Source: Methylobacterium brachythecii (GTDB lineage Bacteria > Pseudomonadota > Alphaproteobacteria > Rhizobiales > Beijerinckiaceae). Taken from it: a stretch of DNA of 64,000 bases. The translations under genes were made by a program, and so were the position numbers. The stretch lies in the NCBI RefSeq assembly GCF_014196345.1, contig NZ_JACIDN010000004.1, positions 124,001 through 188,000 on the forward strand, read 5' to 3'. The notes under the pieces were generated by a model. It saw only the letters and a program-made list of their open reading frames with translations, was not told where the DNA came from and made no database searches. Of this stretch, positions 42,992 to 51,981 are shown piece by piece; the first letter of the stretch is position 1; the number at the start of each line of letters is the position of its first letter.

Positions 42992-44059
42992 TCAAACGGA
43001 CCGGCGCGACCGCGTCAGCCGCACGCCGGGCGCGGGACGCTCCAGCAGCACCTCGCGCCGGAAGCGCACCAGCTTCGCCGGCCGTCCTGTCGCGCCGCTG
43101 GTGATGCCGTCGGTCTCCTCCACGAGGCCCTGCTGGGCCACGAGCCGGCGGAAGTTCTGCTTGTGCAGGCGGATGCCCGAGAGCGCCTCCACCGTGCGCT
43201 GGAGCTGCAGCAGGGTGAATGCCGGCGGCATCAGCTCGAACACCACGGGGCGATACTTGATCTTGCCGCGCAGGCGCCCGATCGCCGTGGCCAGCACGCG
43301 GCGGTGGTCGAGGGCCATCGGCTGGCCGGTCACGGCGTGGTCGGCGGGGTCGGCGGTGCCTCCCTGTCCCCTGGCCTCCGGGATCAGTCCGGCCTCGAAC
43401 AGCAGCTCGTAGCGCTCCAGCACCCGCTCCTCGTTCCAGGTGCCAGCGAAATTGAGGCCGACGCGGTCCTCGCGCTGGCGCCGCAGCTTGGCGTCCGAAC
43501 TCTGGGCGATCCAGGCGGCGAGCCGCGGCTCGATCTCGGTGAGGGCCGCCGGCCTCCCCTCGCGAAAATCCTCCCAGGGCAGGAATCGGTACCAGTTGCG
43601 CCAGGTCGGCGCGAGATCGGAGGTTGTCTCGCCGGCGCTCCGCGCCTCGCGGGTCAGCGCGAGATAGGCGACCGAGAGCAGGTGCACGGCGTCGGACCCG
43701 GGTCCGGCTGCCTTCCGGTCGCGATCGCCGAAAGTGTAGAGCTGCTCGACATAGCCGAGGCGCTGCTGGGTCTGGCGCTCCACCCAGGCGCGCAGGCCGC
43801 GCTCCAGCGTCGGGTGTTCGGAGACCAGGGGACCGGAGGGCAGGCCGGTCTCGCGGCCCTTGGCTTGGCCCGGGACGGGCACCGTGAGAGCACGGGGCTC
43901 GCCGTCGGTGGCGGCGAGGATCACCGCGACGAGGCCGACGGAGGAGGCACCGGCCGAGGATGGCGCGGCGGCGCGCGCCTCCACGCCCGGAGTGGCGGCC
44001 CGGATCGTCTCCGCCGTCGTCATCGCGTCAGGCTCTCCCCGAATCCCGTTGAACGCCAT
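42992..44059 (-). CDS. NadQ/NrtR-type regulator of NAD metabolism
   Basis: 355 residues from the ATG at 44059; an internal ATG at 44023 is also possible. It joins an N-terminal NUDIX-like domain (SSVGLVAVILAATDGEP, then LRAWVERQTQQRLGYVEQLY and TFGDRDR) to a C-terminal winged helix (KIKYRPVVFELMPPAFTLLQ, then LQRTVEALSGIRLHKQNFRR). The second domain is the DNA-binding part seen in NrtR and in the alphaproteobacterial NadQ group. It probably senses NAD-related metabolites and represses NAD biosynthesis or salvage genes. The palindrome just upstream may be its own operator. Confidence 0.75.
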   Translation of the reverse strand: MAFNGIRGEPDAMTTAETIRAATPGVEARAAAPSSAGASSVGLVAVILAATDGEPRALTVPVPGQAKGRETGLPSGPLVSEHPTLERGLRAWVERQTQQRLGYVEQLYTFGDRDRKAAGPGSDAVHLLSVAYLALTREARSAGETTSDLAPTWRNWYRFLPWEDFREGRPAALTEIEPRLAAWIAQSSDAKLRRQREDRVGLNFAGTWNEERVLERYELLFEAGLIPEARGQGGTADPADHAVTGQPMALDHRRVLATAIGRLRGKIKYRPVVFELMPPAFTLLQLQRTVEALSGIRLHKQNFRRLVAQQGLVEETDGITSGATGRPAKLVRFRREVLLERPAPGVRLTRSRRSV

Positions 44060-44065
44060 CGCTAT

Positions 44066-44081
44066 AGCGGACGCGTCCGCT
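44066..44081. promoter_or_regulatory. 16-base perfect palindrome between the NadQ-like gene and thiE
   Basis: AGCGGACG-CGTCCGCT is fully palindromic. It lies 6 bases upstream of the longer NadQ-like start (42 bases before the shorter one) and about 110 bases before thiE, in the divergent promoter region. This is a natural place for autoregulation, but the bound protein is unknown. Confidence 0.6.
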
Positions 44082-44190
44082 TCCTCGTCAACGTCCGGTT
44101 GCCGATTGCACGTGGATGCGAGGCTTGCTTCACGGGCCCGCGCGGCGCGACAAGGCAGCAGAGGTCGAACTGGGTGTCGGGAGGGTTCGC

Positions 44191-44913
44191 GTGAGCGGCA
44201 TGATGGCGGGCATGGCGGAGCGAGGCGCGGGCAGGCTCAATCCGGTCGACCTGCGCCTCTACGGCCTGATCGATGTCGGCGTGCTCGGCAGCGATGGCGT
44301 CCGCCTCGCGGAACTGGCGTTGGAAGCCGTGGCCGGCGGCTGTACGCTGCTGCAGTACCGCGACAAGGACATGGAGAATGCGCGCGCCGCACTTGCCCGC
44401 ATCCGGGCGATCCGCGCGGCGGTCGAGGGCAGGGTGCCGGTGCTCGTCAACGACCGGGTCGATCTGGCGCTCGCCGCCGAGGCCGAGGGCGTTCATCTCG
44501 GCCAAGGCGACCTGCACCCGGACGAGGCGCGGCGCCTGCTCGGGACCGGCGCCATCATCGGGTTGACCGTGAAGAGCGGGGCGCAGGCCGACGAGCTGTA
44601 CCGGTTGCCGGTGGACTATGCCTGCATCGGAGGCGTCTTTGCCACGACGAGCAAGGACAATCCCGACGCGCCCGTCGGCCTCGACGGGCTGCAGCGTCTC
44701 GTCGTCCGCGGCCGCCTCGCCCGCGGCTCTGGCCTGCCGCTCGGCGCCATCGCCGGGATCGACGCGGGCAACGTCGCGGACGTCATCGCCGCCGGGGCCG
44801 ACGGCGTGGCGGTGATCTCGGCCTTGTTCAAGGACGGCGCGTCACGGGACCGGGCCCGCGACTTGCGCGAGCGCATCGATCTGGCGCTGATGGCGCGCCA
44901 GACCAAAAACTGA
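44191..44913 (+). CDS. thiE: Thiamine-phosphate synthase
   Basis: 240 residues from a GTG at 44191, which follows GGGAGGG at ideal spacing. The TIM-barrel ThiE pattern is present: [80 protein letters not shown], and [11 protein letters not shown]. It couples HMP-PP with the thiazole phosphate to make thiamine phosphate. ThiD follows after 14 bases, so they form a thiamine-salvage pair. Confidence 0.93.
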   Translation: MSGMMAGMAERGAGRLNPVDLRLYGLIDVGVLGSDGVRLAELALEAVAGGCTLLQYRDKDMENARAALARIRAIRAAVEGRVPVLVNDRVDLALAAEAEGVHLGQGDLHPDEARRLLGTGAIIGLTVKSGAQADELYRLPVDYACIGGVFATTSKDNPDAPVGLDGLQRLVVRGRLARGSGLPLGAIAGIDAGNVADVIAAGADGVAVISALFKDGASRDRARDLRERIDLALMARQTKN

Positions 44914-44927
44914 GGAGACCCCCGCCG

Positions 44928-45743
44928 ATGGCCAGCACCCCGATCGCGCTCACCATCGCCGGTTCGGATTCGAGCGGGGGCGCCGGCATCCAGGCCGATC
45001 TGAAAACCTTCGCGGCATTCCGGGTCTACGGTGCCAGCGTGATTACGGCGGTGACCGCGCAGAACACCACCGGGGTGCAGGCGATCCACGACGTGCCGCC
45101 GGACGTCGTCGCGGCCCAGATCGACTCCGTGATGTCCGATCTCGCGGTTGGCGCGGTGAAGATCGGCATGCTCTCGCAGCCCGCCACCATCCGCGCCGTG
45201 GCGGAGGCTCTGCGCCGTTATGCTGTCGGACTCCCCGTCGTTCTCGACCCCGTCATGGTCGCCACCAGCGGCGACCGGCTGATCTCGGAGGAGGCCGTCG
45301 CCGCCTTGCGCGACGAGCTGATGCCGCTCGCGACCGTGATCACGCCCAACCTGCCGGAGGCAGCGACTCTGCTCGGCACGACGGAGGTCGCGGGCACGGA
45401 GAACGAGGCCGTCGCCCAGGCCCGCAAGATCCTGGCGCTCGGGGCGCGGGCCGTGCTGATCAAGGGCGGCCATGCAGAGGGCGACGAGAGCGTCGATCAC
45501 CTCATCGGCGCCGACGGCACCCTGCGCCGCCTTGCCGCCCCACGCATCGTCTCGACGAACAGTCACGGCACCGGCTGCACCCTGTCGGCGGCCGTCGCCG
45601 CGGGCCTCGCTCGCAAGCTCGACCTCGCCGAGGCCGCCGCGCGCGCCAAGAGCTTCATCACGGCCGCGATCCGGGCCGCCGACGGCGTGTCGGTCGGCCG
45701 AGGACACGGTCCGGTCCATCACTTCCACGCGCTCTGGCAGTGA
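44928..45743 (+). CDS. thiD: Hydroxymethylpyrimidine/phosphomethylpyrimidine kinase
   Basis: 271 residues. Typical ThiD motifs: [65 protein letters not shown], and [20 protein letters not shown] with the catalytic Cys/Gly anion hole. It phosphorylates HMP twice to give HMP-PP, the substrate of ThiE encoded just upstream. No TPP riboswitch was recognised upstream of thiE. Confidence 0.95.
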   Translation: MASTPIALTIAGSDSSGGAGIQADLKTFAAFRVYGASVITAVTAQNTTGVQAIHDVPPDVVAAQIDSVMSDLAVGAVKIGMLSQPATIRAVAEALRRYAVGLPVVLDPVMVATSGDRLISEEAVAALRDELMPLATVITPNLPEAATLLGTTEVAGTENEAVAQARKILALGARAVLIKGGHAEGDESVDHLIGADGTLRRLAAPRIVSTNSHGTGCTLSAAVAAGLARKLDLAEAAARAKSFITAAIRAADGVSVGRGHGPVHHFHALWQ

Positions 45744-45779
45744 TCGGGCGCCCTTGCGGGTTGCGTCTGCCGGCGCTTT

Positions 45780-45799
45780 GCGTTTGATGGAGCAAACGC
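45780..45799. promoter_or_regulatory. Inverted repeat upstream of the XRE-cupin regulator gene
   Basis: GCGTTTG-ATGGAG-CAAACGC is a perfect 7-bp inverted repeat with a 6-base spacer, centred about 50 bases before the regulator start at 45840. Its position suits an autoregulatory operator, but it could also be part of a terminator for thiD. Confidence 0.5.
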
Positions 45800-45839
45800 T
45801 CGTTCGGATTACCGGATGGCGGGGCGGCGGACGGAGACC

Positions 45840-46463
45840 ATGCAGGACACGGCGACGGGGCTGGAACGGACGCGTGCGCGGGATCTCGGTGCGCAGGTGC
45901 TGTCGGGCCAGCTCGGCAAGACGATCCAGCGCCTGCGCAAGGCCTATAACCTTTCGCTGTCGGAGCTCGCGGAGCAATCCGGCGTCGCCAAGTCGATCAT
46001 CAGCCAGATCGAGCGCAACGAGACCAACCCGACACTCGCCACGATCTGGCGTCTGTCCCAGGCCCTCGACGTCTCGATCGAGCGCGTGCTCGCCACCTCC
46101 GACGAAGAACCGTTCATCGAGAAAACCTCGCGGGCCGACACGCCGATCCTGGTCTCGGAGGACGGCAAGGTCCGGCTAGCCATCATCGGCTGGATCAAGA
46201 CCGTCGAGTGGCTGCAATGGTACGACGTCACCGCCGATCCGGGTGGCGTGCTCGATTCCGATCCGCATCAGCGCGGCTCGGTGGAATCGCTCTCCGTGAT
46301 CGAGGGTGCCTTCGAGGTCGACGTCTCGGGCGAGATCCAGCGCGCCCGCGCGGGCGAGACCCTGCGCTACCGCTGCGACCGTCCGCATGTGGTGCGCTGC
46401 GTCAGCAGCGAGCCCGGCCGCGCCACGATGGTCGTGATCATGAAGGCGGCAGTGATGGAGTGA
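45840..46463 (+). CDS. XRE-family regulator with C-terminal cupin domain
   Basis: 207 residues from the ATG at 45840; an ATG at 45816 would add 8. Residues 27-80 form the helix-turn-helix (TIQRLRKAYNLSLSELAEQS, then GVAKSIISQIERNETNPTLA). Residues 120-200 are a cupin barrel (GSVESLSVIEGAFEVDVSGE, then AGETLRYRCDRPHVVRC). This architecture is typical of small-ligand regulators (PuuR, SutR type) acting on neighbouring metabolic genes. Its ligand is unknown. It overlaps the convergent SDR gene by 26 bases. Confidence 0.88.
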   Translation: MQDTATGLERTRARDLGAQVLSGQLGKTIQRLRKAYNLSLSELAEQSGVAKSIISQIERNETNPTLATIWRLSQALDVSIERVLATSDEEPFIEKTSRADTPILVSEDGKVRLAIIGWIKTVEWLQWYDVTADPGGVLDSDPHQRGSVESLSVIEGAFEVDVSGEIQRARAGETLRYRCDRPHVVRCVSSEPGRATMVVIMKAAVME

Positions 46464-47316
46464 TGCCGCCTGCGGCTGCATCCGTCAGGCTGAGCTGCTT
46501 CAGGCTCACCGACCAGACCTGCTCCTGCATGGCTTCATCGAGGCTCCTCGCCGAGGACGTCGTTTCGCGGCTCTTGGCGAAGTAGCGCCCGCTGATCCGT
46601 TCGAGCTCCGGCGCTGTGGCGACGTGCAGCGTGGTCCTGGCCCCATCCGCGGTCGAGATCAGGAAGGGCCGCATCAGGCCCCAGGCGACGCCGAGCGGTC
46701 CATTGAGATTTTTGGCGAAGCCGCTGGCCACCACGCCGGGATGCACCGCGTTCACGGTCACGCCGCTGCCTTCGAGGCGGCGGCCAAGGGCATACGTGAA
46801 GAGCAGGTTGCCGAGCTTGGCCTGCGAGTAAGCCTTCATGCCGCCGAAGGTGCGCTCGCCGTTCAGGTCGTCGAGGGCGATCCGGCCGCGCGTATGGGCA
46901 GCCGAAGACAGGTTGACGATGCGGGCCGGCGCGCTGGCCTTGAGGCGATCGAGCAGAGCTAGGGTCAGCTGCAAGTAGGCGAGGTGGTCGAGCGCCCAGG
47001 TCCGCTCCAGCCCGTCGACCGTGACCATGCGCCGGTCGAAGATCGCTCCAGCATTGTTCACGAGCAGGTCGAGGCGCGGATAGAGTGCGAGCACCTCGTC
47101 GGCGAGCCGCCGGGTCTCGGCCTGCGATGAGAGATCGGCGACGAAGGTGTCGACGGGACCACCCGCCGCCGCGCGGATGCGGGCCGCAGCGGCCTCCGTT
47201 CGCTCGCGGCTGCGGCCGACGATGCCGACGCGAGCGCCGGCACGGGACAGCCCGAGCGCCGTCTCGAAACCGATGCCCGAGGAGGCGCCGGTGACGAGAC
47301 AGCTCTTGCTCCGCAT
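46438..47316 (-). CDS. Short-chain dehydrogenase/reductase
   Basis: 292 residues. Classical SDR motifs: cofactor loop LVTGASSGIGFETALGLS, DLLVNNAGAIFD (NNAG), active-site Ser in IVNLSSAAHTRG, and YSQAKLGNLL (YxxxK). VHPGVVASGFAKN follows. It resembles retinol-dehydrogenase-like SDRs (long spacing between Ser and Tyr), substrate unknown. The 3' end overlaps the XRE-cupin gene on the other strand by 26 bases. Confidence 0.9.
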   Translation of the reverse strand: MRSKSCLVTGASSGIGFETALGLSRAGARVGIVGRSRERTEAAAARIRAAAGGPVDTFVADLSSQAETRRLADEVLALYPRLDLLVNNAGAIFDRRMVTVDGLERTWALDHLAYLQLTLALLDRLKASAPARIVNLSSAAHTRGRIALDDLNGERTFGGMKAYSQAKLGNLLFTYALGRRLEGSGVTVNAVHPGVVASGFAKNLNGPLGVAWGLMRPFLISTADGARTTLHVATAPELERISGRYFAKSRETTSSARSLDEAMQEQVWSVSLKQLSLTDAAAGGITPSLPPS

Positions 47317-47330
47317 GGAGGCAGGCGTGC

Positions 47331-47510
47331 TCAGAACACCGCCCTACCGATGGCGACGGCGATCACCACGATCACGATGGCGATGACGAGGAACAGGCCG
47401 AACAGCAGCTTGGAGATCGAGCGCGCGCCCGAAGCGATGCCGGTGAAGCCGAGGCCTCCGGCGATGATCGAGATCACGAAGGCGATCAGGGCCCACCGCA
47501 GCAGCTTCAT
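47331..47510 (-). CDS. DUF1328 small membrane protein
   Basis: 59 residues from the ATG at 47510, typical for the family. Two membrane helices are linked by a short loop with [20 protein letters not shown], then [20 protein letters not shown], as in YtjA-like DUF1328 proteins. Such proteins are often stress-induced. It sits 14 bases from the SDR gene. Confidence 0.85.
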   Translation of the reverse strand: MKLLRWALIAFVISIIAGGLGFTGIASGARSISKLLFGLFLVIAIVIVVIAVAIGRAVF

Positions 47511-47549
47511 CGGGAACACTCCGAGACGACACGAGAAAAAAGTGAGGCT

Positions 47550-48917
47550 TCAACCCGGCTTGGCCGCACTGTGTTCCGGGGCGAGCGCAGGAACATCCTT
47601 GCTCATTGGTTCCGCCTTTGCCACGAGGACCGCGGCGAGTGCGTGATAAATGCCTTGCTTGCACACGAGTTTCGACACCGCATCGGCGATGACCGCCGCA
47701 ATCATCAGCGGGATCATCATGGCGTGGTCCTGGGTCATCTCGGTGACGATGACGAAGGACGTGATCGGCGCCTGCAGGACGCCGGTGAGATAGGCTACCA
47801 TGCCGATCAGCACGAGCGCGCCGGCCGGCGCGTCGGCAAAGAGCAGCCGCGCCTCCGCGCCGAGCCCCGCGCCAACCGCGAGTGAGGGCGCGAACAGGCC
47901 GCCCGGGATCGCGCTGATCGAGGAGAGGACCGTCGCCGCGAATTTGAGGGGCGCGAAACCCCAATCGACGGCGTCCTGTCCGTGCAGGATCGCCCGCGCC
48001 TCCTCGTAGCCGGTGCCATAGACCGTGCCGCCGGAAACGAGTCCGCAGACCGCGACGCCGAGCCCGCAGGTGAAGGCGAACAAGACGGGATGGGTGGCGA
48101 TCCAGGCGCCGATCCGGCCAGGAAATCCCGTTCCGAACCAGATGACGATGCGGCTGAACACACCGCCGGCCAGGCCGCCGATCACGCCGAGCAGCGGCAC
48201 CGCGAGCCAACTCGCGGAGAAGGGCAGGGTGGCCGAGGTCGTGCCGAAATAAGTGTAGTCGCCCAGGATCGCCAACGAGGTCAGGCCTGCGGCGATGATC
48301 GCGGCGACGATCAACCCGCTCGCCTTGCTGTCATAGGCACGACCGAGCTCTTCGATGCCGAAGACGATGCCGGCCAGCGGCGTGTTGAAGGCGGCGGCGA
48401 CGCCCGCGGAGCCACCCGCGAGAAGCAGCCCGCGCACCCGCGTCGGCGAGAACCTGCCGAAGGCGGCGAGGATGGCGGCACCGACCTGGACGGTCGGTCC
48501 CTCGCGCCCGACCGAGGCGCCTCCGAGCAGCCCGAGCGTCATCACGACGACCTTGCCGAAGGCGACCCTGAGCGAGACCAGGGCATGCTGTGCCCGCGTC
48601 TCGCCGATGGCGCGGGCGGCGATGACCTGCGGGATGCCGGAGCCCTGGGAGTTCGGAAACACCGTGCGCGCGAGATAGGCGGCGAGCGCGAAGGCGGCGG
48701 GCGTGACGACCACCGTCATCCAAGGCGACAGGCCCAGGAGGTCCTTGAACAGGGCCTGCGCCCCATCGGCCAACTTGGCCATCGCCACCGCGGCGAGGCC
48801 GACGCAGAGGCCTCCCGACAGGAAGAGCAGCCGCCGCTGCCAGATCTGCCAGCCATCGAGGGAAGCGCCGCGCAGACGCAGCATCGTGCGTCGGATCTGC
48901 TGGGGTCGAAGCTGCAT
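47550..48917 (-). CDS. ClC-type chloride channel/antiporter
   Basis: 455 residues, with about ten to twelve membrane helices. Selectivity motifs are seen: NSQGSGIPQV (GSGIP), GGASVGREGPTVQVG (GREGP with the gating Glu), and AIPGGLFAPSLAVGAGLGA (GxFxP). No CBS domains follow. It probably moves chloride or fluoride across the inner membrane, perhaps in acid resistance. The ion is not determined by sequence alone. Confidence 0.92.
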   Translation of the reverse strand: MQLRPQQIRRTMLRLRGASLDGWQIWQRRLLFLSGGLCVGLAAVAMAKLADGAQALFKDLLGLSPWMTVVVTPAAFALAAYLARTVFPNSQGSGIPQVIAARAIGETRAQHALVSLRVAFGKVVVMTLGLLGGASVGREGPTVQVGAAILAAFGRFSPTRVRGLLLAGGSAGVAAAFNTPLAGIVFGIEELGRAYDSKASGLIVAAIIAAGLTSLAILGDYTYFGTTSATLPFSASWLAVPLLGVIGGLAGGVFSRIVIWFGTGFPGRIGAWIATHPVLFAFTCGLGVAVCGLVSGGTVYGTGYEEARAILHGQDAVDWGFAPLKFAATVLSSISAIPGGLFAPSLAVGAGLGAEARLLFADAPAGALVLIGMVAYLTGVLQAPITSFVIVTEMTQDHAMMIPLMIAAVIADAVSKLVCKQGIYHALAAVLVAKAEPMSKDVPALAPEHSAAKPG

Positions 48918-48974
48918 GGTCTCGGAAAATGGCGGCGGCGCGAACTCAGTCTTCTAAGCCAGTTTCGGGCCGGC

Positions 48975-50363
48975 TCAGCCCTCGGCGGCGCAGAGCTGCT
49001 CCACGGTCTCGAGATAGGCCTTCGCGTCGAACTTCTTCAGCGAGTTCTCGCTCTGGTAGCGCACGGTGCCGAAGATCTTGCGCCTCTGCCAGGGGCGATC
49101 GTGCAGCCCGAAGATCCAGGCGACGTTGGTGAAGGAGTTCGCGTCGCGCCCGTCGAGGAAATAGCGGTTGTTGAGCCGCAGGGTCCGTTTAAAGGCCTCC
49201 TCGGGGGAGGGAGACCATTCGAGGATCTTCTTGCCCCAGTACATGCGCAGCTGATTGTGCATGTAGCCGGTCTCTCGCATCTCCCGCATCGCCGCGTTCC
49301 AGTAGGTGTCGTGGGTCTTGCCCTCGGCGAGCTGGGCCTCGCTGTAGCGGTGTGGGCGTGCGTCCCCGGCCTGTTCGGCGAGCGTCTTCCTGGCCCAGTC
49401 GGGCAGGGCGGTCTCGTAGCGGTCGTAGCCGTCCGTGTAGAAGACGTGATTCATGGCGAGCTCGCGCCGCACGATCAGCTCTTCGAGATAGCTCTGGCGA
49501 TCCTCGCGGCTGCCGGATTTGGCAGCCCGCACCGCGAGCGCGATCTCCACCGGCGAGATCTGCCCGAAATGCAGGTAGGGGCTCATGTGGGAGGCGGCAT
49601 CCGCCTCGGGCCTGTTGCGGTCGGCGCCGTAGCCGGCGAATGATTTCTGGAGGTAGGCTTTAAGGCGTCTTTTGGCCTCCGTATGGCCGCCGGTGAAGCG
49701 CCTCACCGGTGCCACCGAGGTGTCGAGGCTCATGCCGGCGAGGACTTTTTCGGGGTCCGAGATGTCGATCTCGCTCTTCAAACCCAGCGTATCGGCCTTG
49801 TGCTTCACCGTGCGGGACTTCAGCGGCTCCAGATAGTCGTCCCACAACCTGTGAAGCTTCGGCCGCAGCGTGCGCGCCGCGTATTCGTGCTTGGTCGAGG
49901 CCGTCTCGACGGGAACCACCACGTCGCCTTCGACCTGGACGATGCGGGTTTCGACGCCCTCGACGATCTCCGTATACCAGCGCTTCTGGATCGCGAGATA
50001 CCCGCGGTCGAGCACCAGCAGCTTCGCGTCTTTCGACAGTGCGATGGCGATCTCGGCGGGCGAGGCCTTGCGCATGACGAAGCCGATGCCGCGTTCAGCC
50101 AACCGCTGCCGGCAATCGGCGAGCCCCTGCAGCAGAAATGCGTAGTGACGGGCGTTGGCCTCGGGAAAGCCGCTTGCGCCGTCGAGCAGTCCGAAACAGG
50201 CGACCACGGGACAGCCAAGTCGGTTGGCTTCCTCGATCGCGAATTCGAGCGCCGGATTGCAGTCGGCGCGGTTCGCTTGTTGGAGCAGGTAGAGGACGTA
50301 TGAGCCGCCCGCGCGTGGCTCCACGTCGTTCAGAGCCTTGAGGCGCGTCGCCTGGATCGCCAT
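48975..50363 (-). CDS. phr: Class II CPD photolyase
   Basis: 462 residues, as in class II enzymes of plants, animals and some bacteria. Signature stretches are SYVLYLLQQANRADCNPALE near the start, MSPYLHFGQISPVEIALAVR, EELIVRRELAMNHVFY, and the end LRLNNRYFLDGRDANSFTNV followed by AWIFGLHDRPWQRRKIFGTV. The FAD-binding domain is complete. It repairs cyclobutane pyrimidine dimers using blue light. A LOV-domain kinase is also present in this window, but no direct link is evident. Confidence 0.95.
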   Translation of the reverse strand: MAIQATRLKALNDVEPRAGGSYVLYLLQQANRADCNPALEFAIEEANRLGCPVVACFGLLDGASGFPEANARHYAFLLQGLADCRQRLAERGIGFVMRKASPAEIAIALSKDAKLLVLDRGYLAIQKRWYTEIVEGVETRIVQVEGDVVVPVETASTKHEYAARTLRPKLHRLWDDYLEPLKSRTVKHKADTLGLKSEIDISDPEKVLAGMSLDTSVAPVRRFTGGHTEAKRRLKAYLQKSFAGYGADRNRPEADAASHMSPYLHFGQISPVEIALAVRAAKSGSREDRQSYLEELIVRRELAMNHVFYTDGYDRYETALPDWARKTLAEQAGDARPHRYSEAQLAEGKTHDTYWNAAMREMRETGYMHNQLRMYWGKKILEWSPSPEEAFKRTLRLNNRYFLDGRDANSFTNVAWIFGLHDRPWQRRKIFGTVRYQSENSLKKFDAKAYLETVEQLCAAEG

Positions 50364-50738
50364 GCCGAATCAAAAAAACTCCATTCCACCTCACGGCATC
50401 GTCGAGCGCCTCTCGTTGAGGCCTCACCGTCCTCCGTGAGGTGCCCACGCAAATCTTGCCAGTATCGGAGCTCAGTTTGGATTAGAACATCTGATCTCGC
50501 AGGGATTTAAGGGCAGATTTGTTTGCCCACCGCCTTCGATCATTGAGGAGCAATGCGATCCAAGCCTGAGACATTTTGGTGACATTGTTCGAACAATGTG
50601 CGGTTGAGCATGTCGAGCGCCTCGTCCTCTGTCGCAGTGCCCTTGCATTTCGTCGTCGAAGGATCAAATTGTGCGTCGCGGGATCGATGGCGTTTCGATC
50701 CTGCTGCCCTCCTTGGGCGTTTCCTCCCTAGACTACGG
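50364..50738 (+). ncRNA. Candidate small RNA or untranslated transcript in an orphan intergenic region
   Basis: There is no credible coding frame in this stretch between phr (minus) and the TRAP binding-protein gene (minus). A strong terminator at 50739-50764 faces the plus strand, though no plus-strand gene lies before it, so something is probably transcribed from here. The stretch holds a hairpin GGATCGA (50681-50687) with TCGATCC (50695-50701). The 5' end is unknown; the range given is the whole gap. This is an inference from the terminator. Confidence 0.35.
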
Positions 50739-50764
50739 GCCGCTCTCACGAGCGGCTTTTTTTT
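50739..50764 (+). terminator. Strong intrinsic terminator facing the plus strand
   Basis: GCCGCTC-TCAC-GAGCGGC (50739-50756) is a perfect 7-bp stem with a 4-base loop, followed by eight T (50757-50764). It cannot serve the minus-strand gene to its right, as no T tract follows in that direction. Confidence 0.9.
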
Positions 50765-50779
50765 GTCTCGACGGTCGCG

Positions 50780-51877
50780 TCACCCACGGGCGCGGGCGCG
50801 GATCATGAAGTTGTCATAGGTGTATTCTGCGACCTGGAACCAAAGATATTCCTCGTTCCGGAACGTCTTCATCGCCTCGTAGATCCGCTTGAAGTCGGGG
50901 CTCTTGGCCGAGAGTTCACCATAGAGGTCGTTGGCCGCCTTCAGGGCCGCCTCCATCACCTCCTGCGGGAAGGGACGCAACTGAGCGCCGCCGGCCACCA
51001 GCCGGCGCAGGGCCTGCGGGTTTCTCGCGTCGTATTTCGCTTGGACCTCGGCGCCGACCTGAGCCGCGGCGGCCTGCAACACGGCCCTGTAGGCCTTCGG
51101 CAAAGCCTTCCACTTTTCGGCGTTGAACCAGAACAGCATCATCGCGCCCCCCTCCCAGAAGCCCGGGAAGTGATAGCTCGGTGCGACCTTCTGCAGGCCG
51201 AGCTTGTCGTCGTCGTGCGGACCGATCCACTCGGCACCGTCGAGTGTCTTCGATTCGAGAGCCGCGTAGAGATCCGGGCCTGCCGTCGCCTGTGGCGAGA
51301 CGCCGAGCTTCGCCATGACCTGGGCACCGAGCCCGGTGATACGGAACTTCAGGCCTTGAAGGTCGGCCGTCGTCTTGATCTCCTTGCGGAACCAGCCGCC
51401 CATCTGCGCGCCGGTATTGCCGCCCGGGAGCGCCACCAGCCCGTGTTTGGCGAAGACCTCGGCGAAAAGCTCTGCTGCGCCGCCCTGGAGCCACCAAGCG
51501 CTCTGCCCGCGCGCGTTGAGGCCGAAGGGCGTCGCCGTGGCCAACCCGAAGGCCGGATCCTTGGCGAAACCGAGATTGGACGAGGCATGGGCGATCTCGA
51601 CCTTGCCCGAGCCTACGGCGTCGAGGAGGCCCTCGTTCGGTGCGATCTCGGTCGCTGTCCCGGGCTGGATCTTGAAGCGGCCGTCGGTCGCCTCGCCGAC
51701 GATCCGAGCGAAGCTCTCGGACGCACCGAACAGGATGTCGAGCGTCTTCGGGAAGCCCGATCCGAGCCGCCAGGTCAGCTCGGGTGCGGCTTCGGCGAGG
51801 GCGGGCGCCGCCAACGGCGCAGCCGCTGCCACGAGGCCTGCGGAGAGAAGCGCCCGTCGCGGCAACGTGTTCTGCAT
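50780..51877 (-). CDS. TRAP-type transporter periplasmic substrate-binding protein (DctP-like)
   Basis: 365 residues from the ATG at 51877. The signal peptide has a twin-arginine look (PRRALLSAGLVAAAAPLAAP). DctP-family features are TWRLGSGFPKTLDILFGASE, KVEIAHASSNLGFAKDPAFG, ADLQGLKFRITGLGAQVMAK, and LDGAEWIGPHDDDKLGLQKV. These proteins hand organic acids to DctQM membrane parts. No dctQ or dctM is adjacent, so the partner must be elsewhere. Confidence 0.88.
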   Translation of the reverse strand: MQNTLPRRALLSAGLVAAAAPLAAPALAEAAPELTWRLGSGFPKTLDILFGASESFARIVGEATDGRFKIQPGTATEIAPNEGLLDAVGSGKVEIAHASSNLGFAKDPAFGLATATPFGLNARGQSAWWLQGGAAELFAEVFAKHGLVALPGGNTGAQMGGWFRKEIKTTADLQGLKFRITGLGAQVMAKLGVSPQATAGPDLYAALESKTLDGAEWIGPHDDDKLGLQKVAPSYHFPGFWEGGAMMLFWFNAEKWKALPKAYRAVLQAAAAQVGAEVQAKYDARNPQALRRLVAGGAQLRPFPQEVMEAALKAANDLYGELSAKSPDFKRIYEAMKTFRNEEYLWFQVAEYTYDNFMIRARARG

Positions 51878-51981
51878 CTCGGTCGCTCGTCTCCGATCTT
51901 GGCTCCGCGCGACATACACATTCGGCAGTGCGAAGTCGCGCCGCGTTCACTCGGCCATCACTCTTGTGATAGCAGCGGGCC

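Noticed and set aside
44116..44190. Longer thiE start with 25 extra residues
   Set aside because: GGGAGGG is ideally placed for the GTG at 44191, and ThiE homology starts soon after it.
44060..44190. TPP riboswitch upstream of thiE
   Set aside because: The conserved CUGAGA and related core elements of the THI element were not found in the 130-base gap.
50681..50701. Hairpin that resembles a tRNA T-arm
   Set aside because: No acceptor, D- or anticodon arm could be found around it, so a tRNA or tmRNA is not supported.
50540..50749. A 69-codon minus-strand frame in the orphan intergenic region
   Set aside because: No ribosome site and it runs into a plus-strand terminator; translation looks random, so the region is treated as non-coding.
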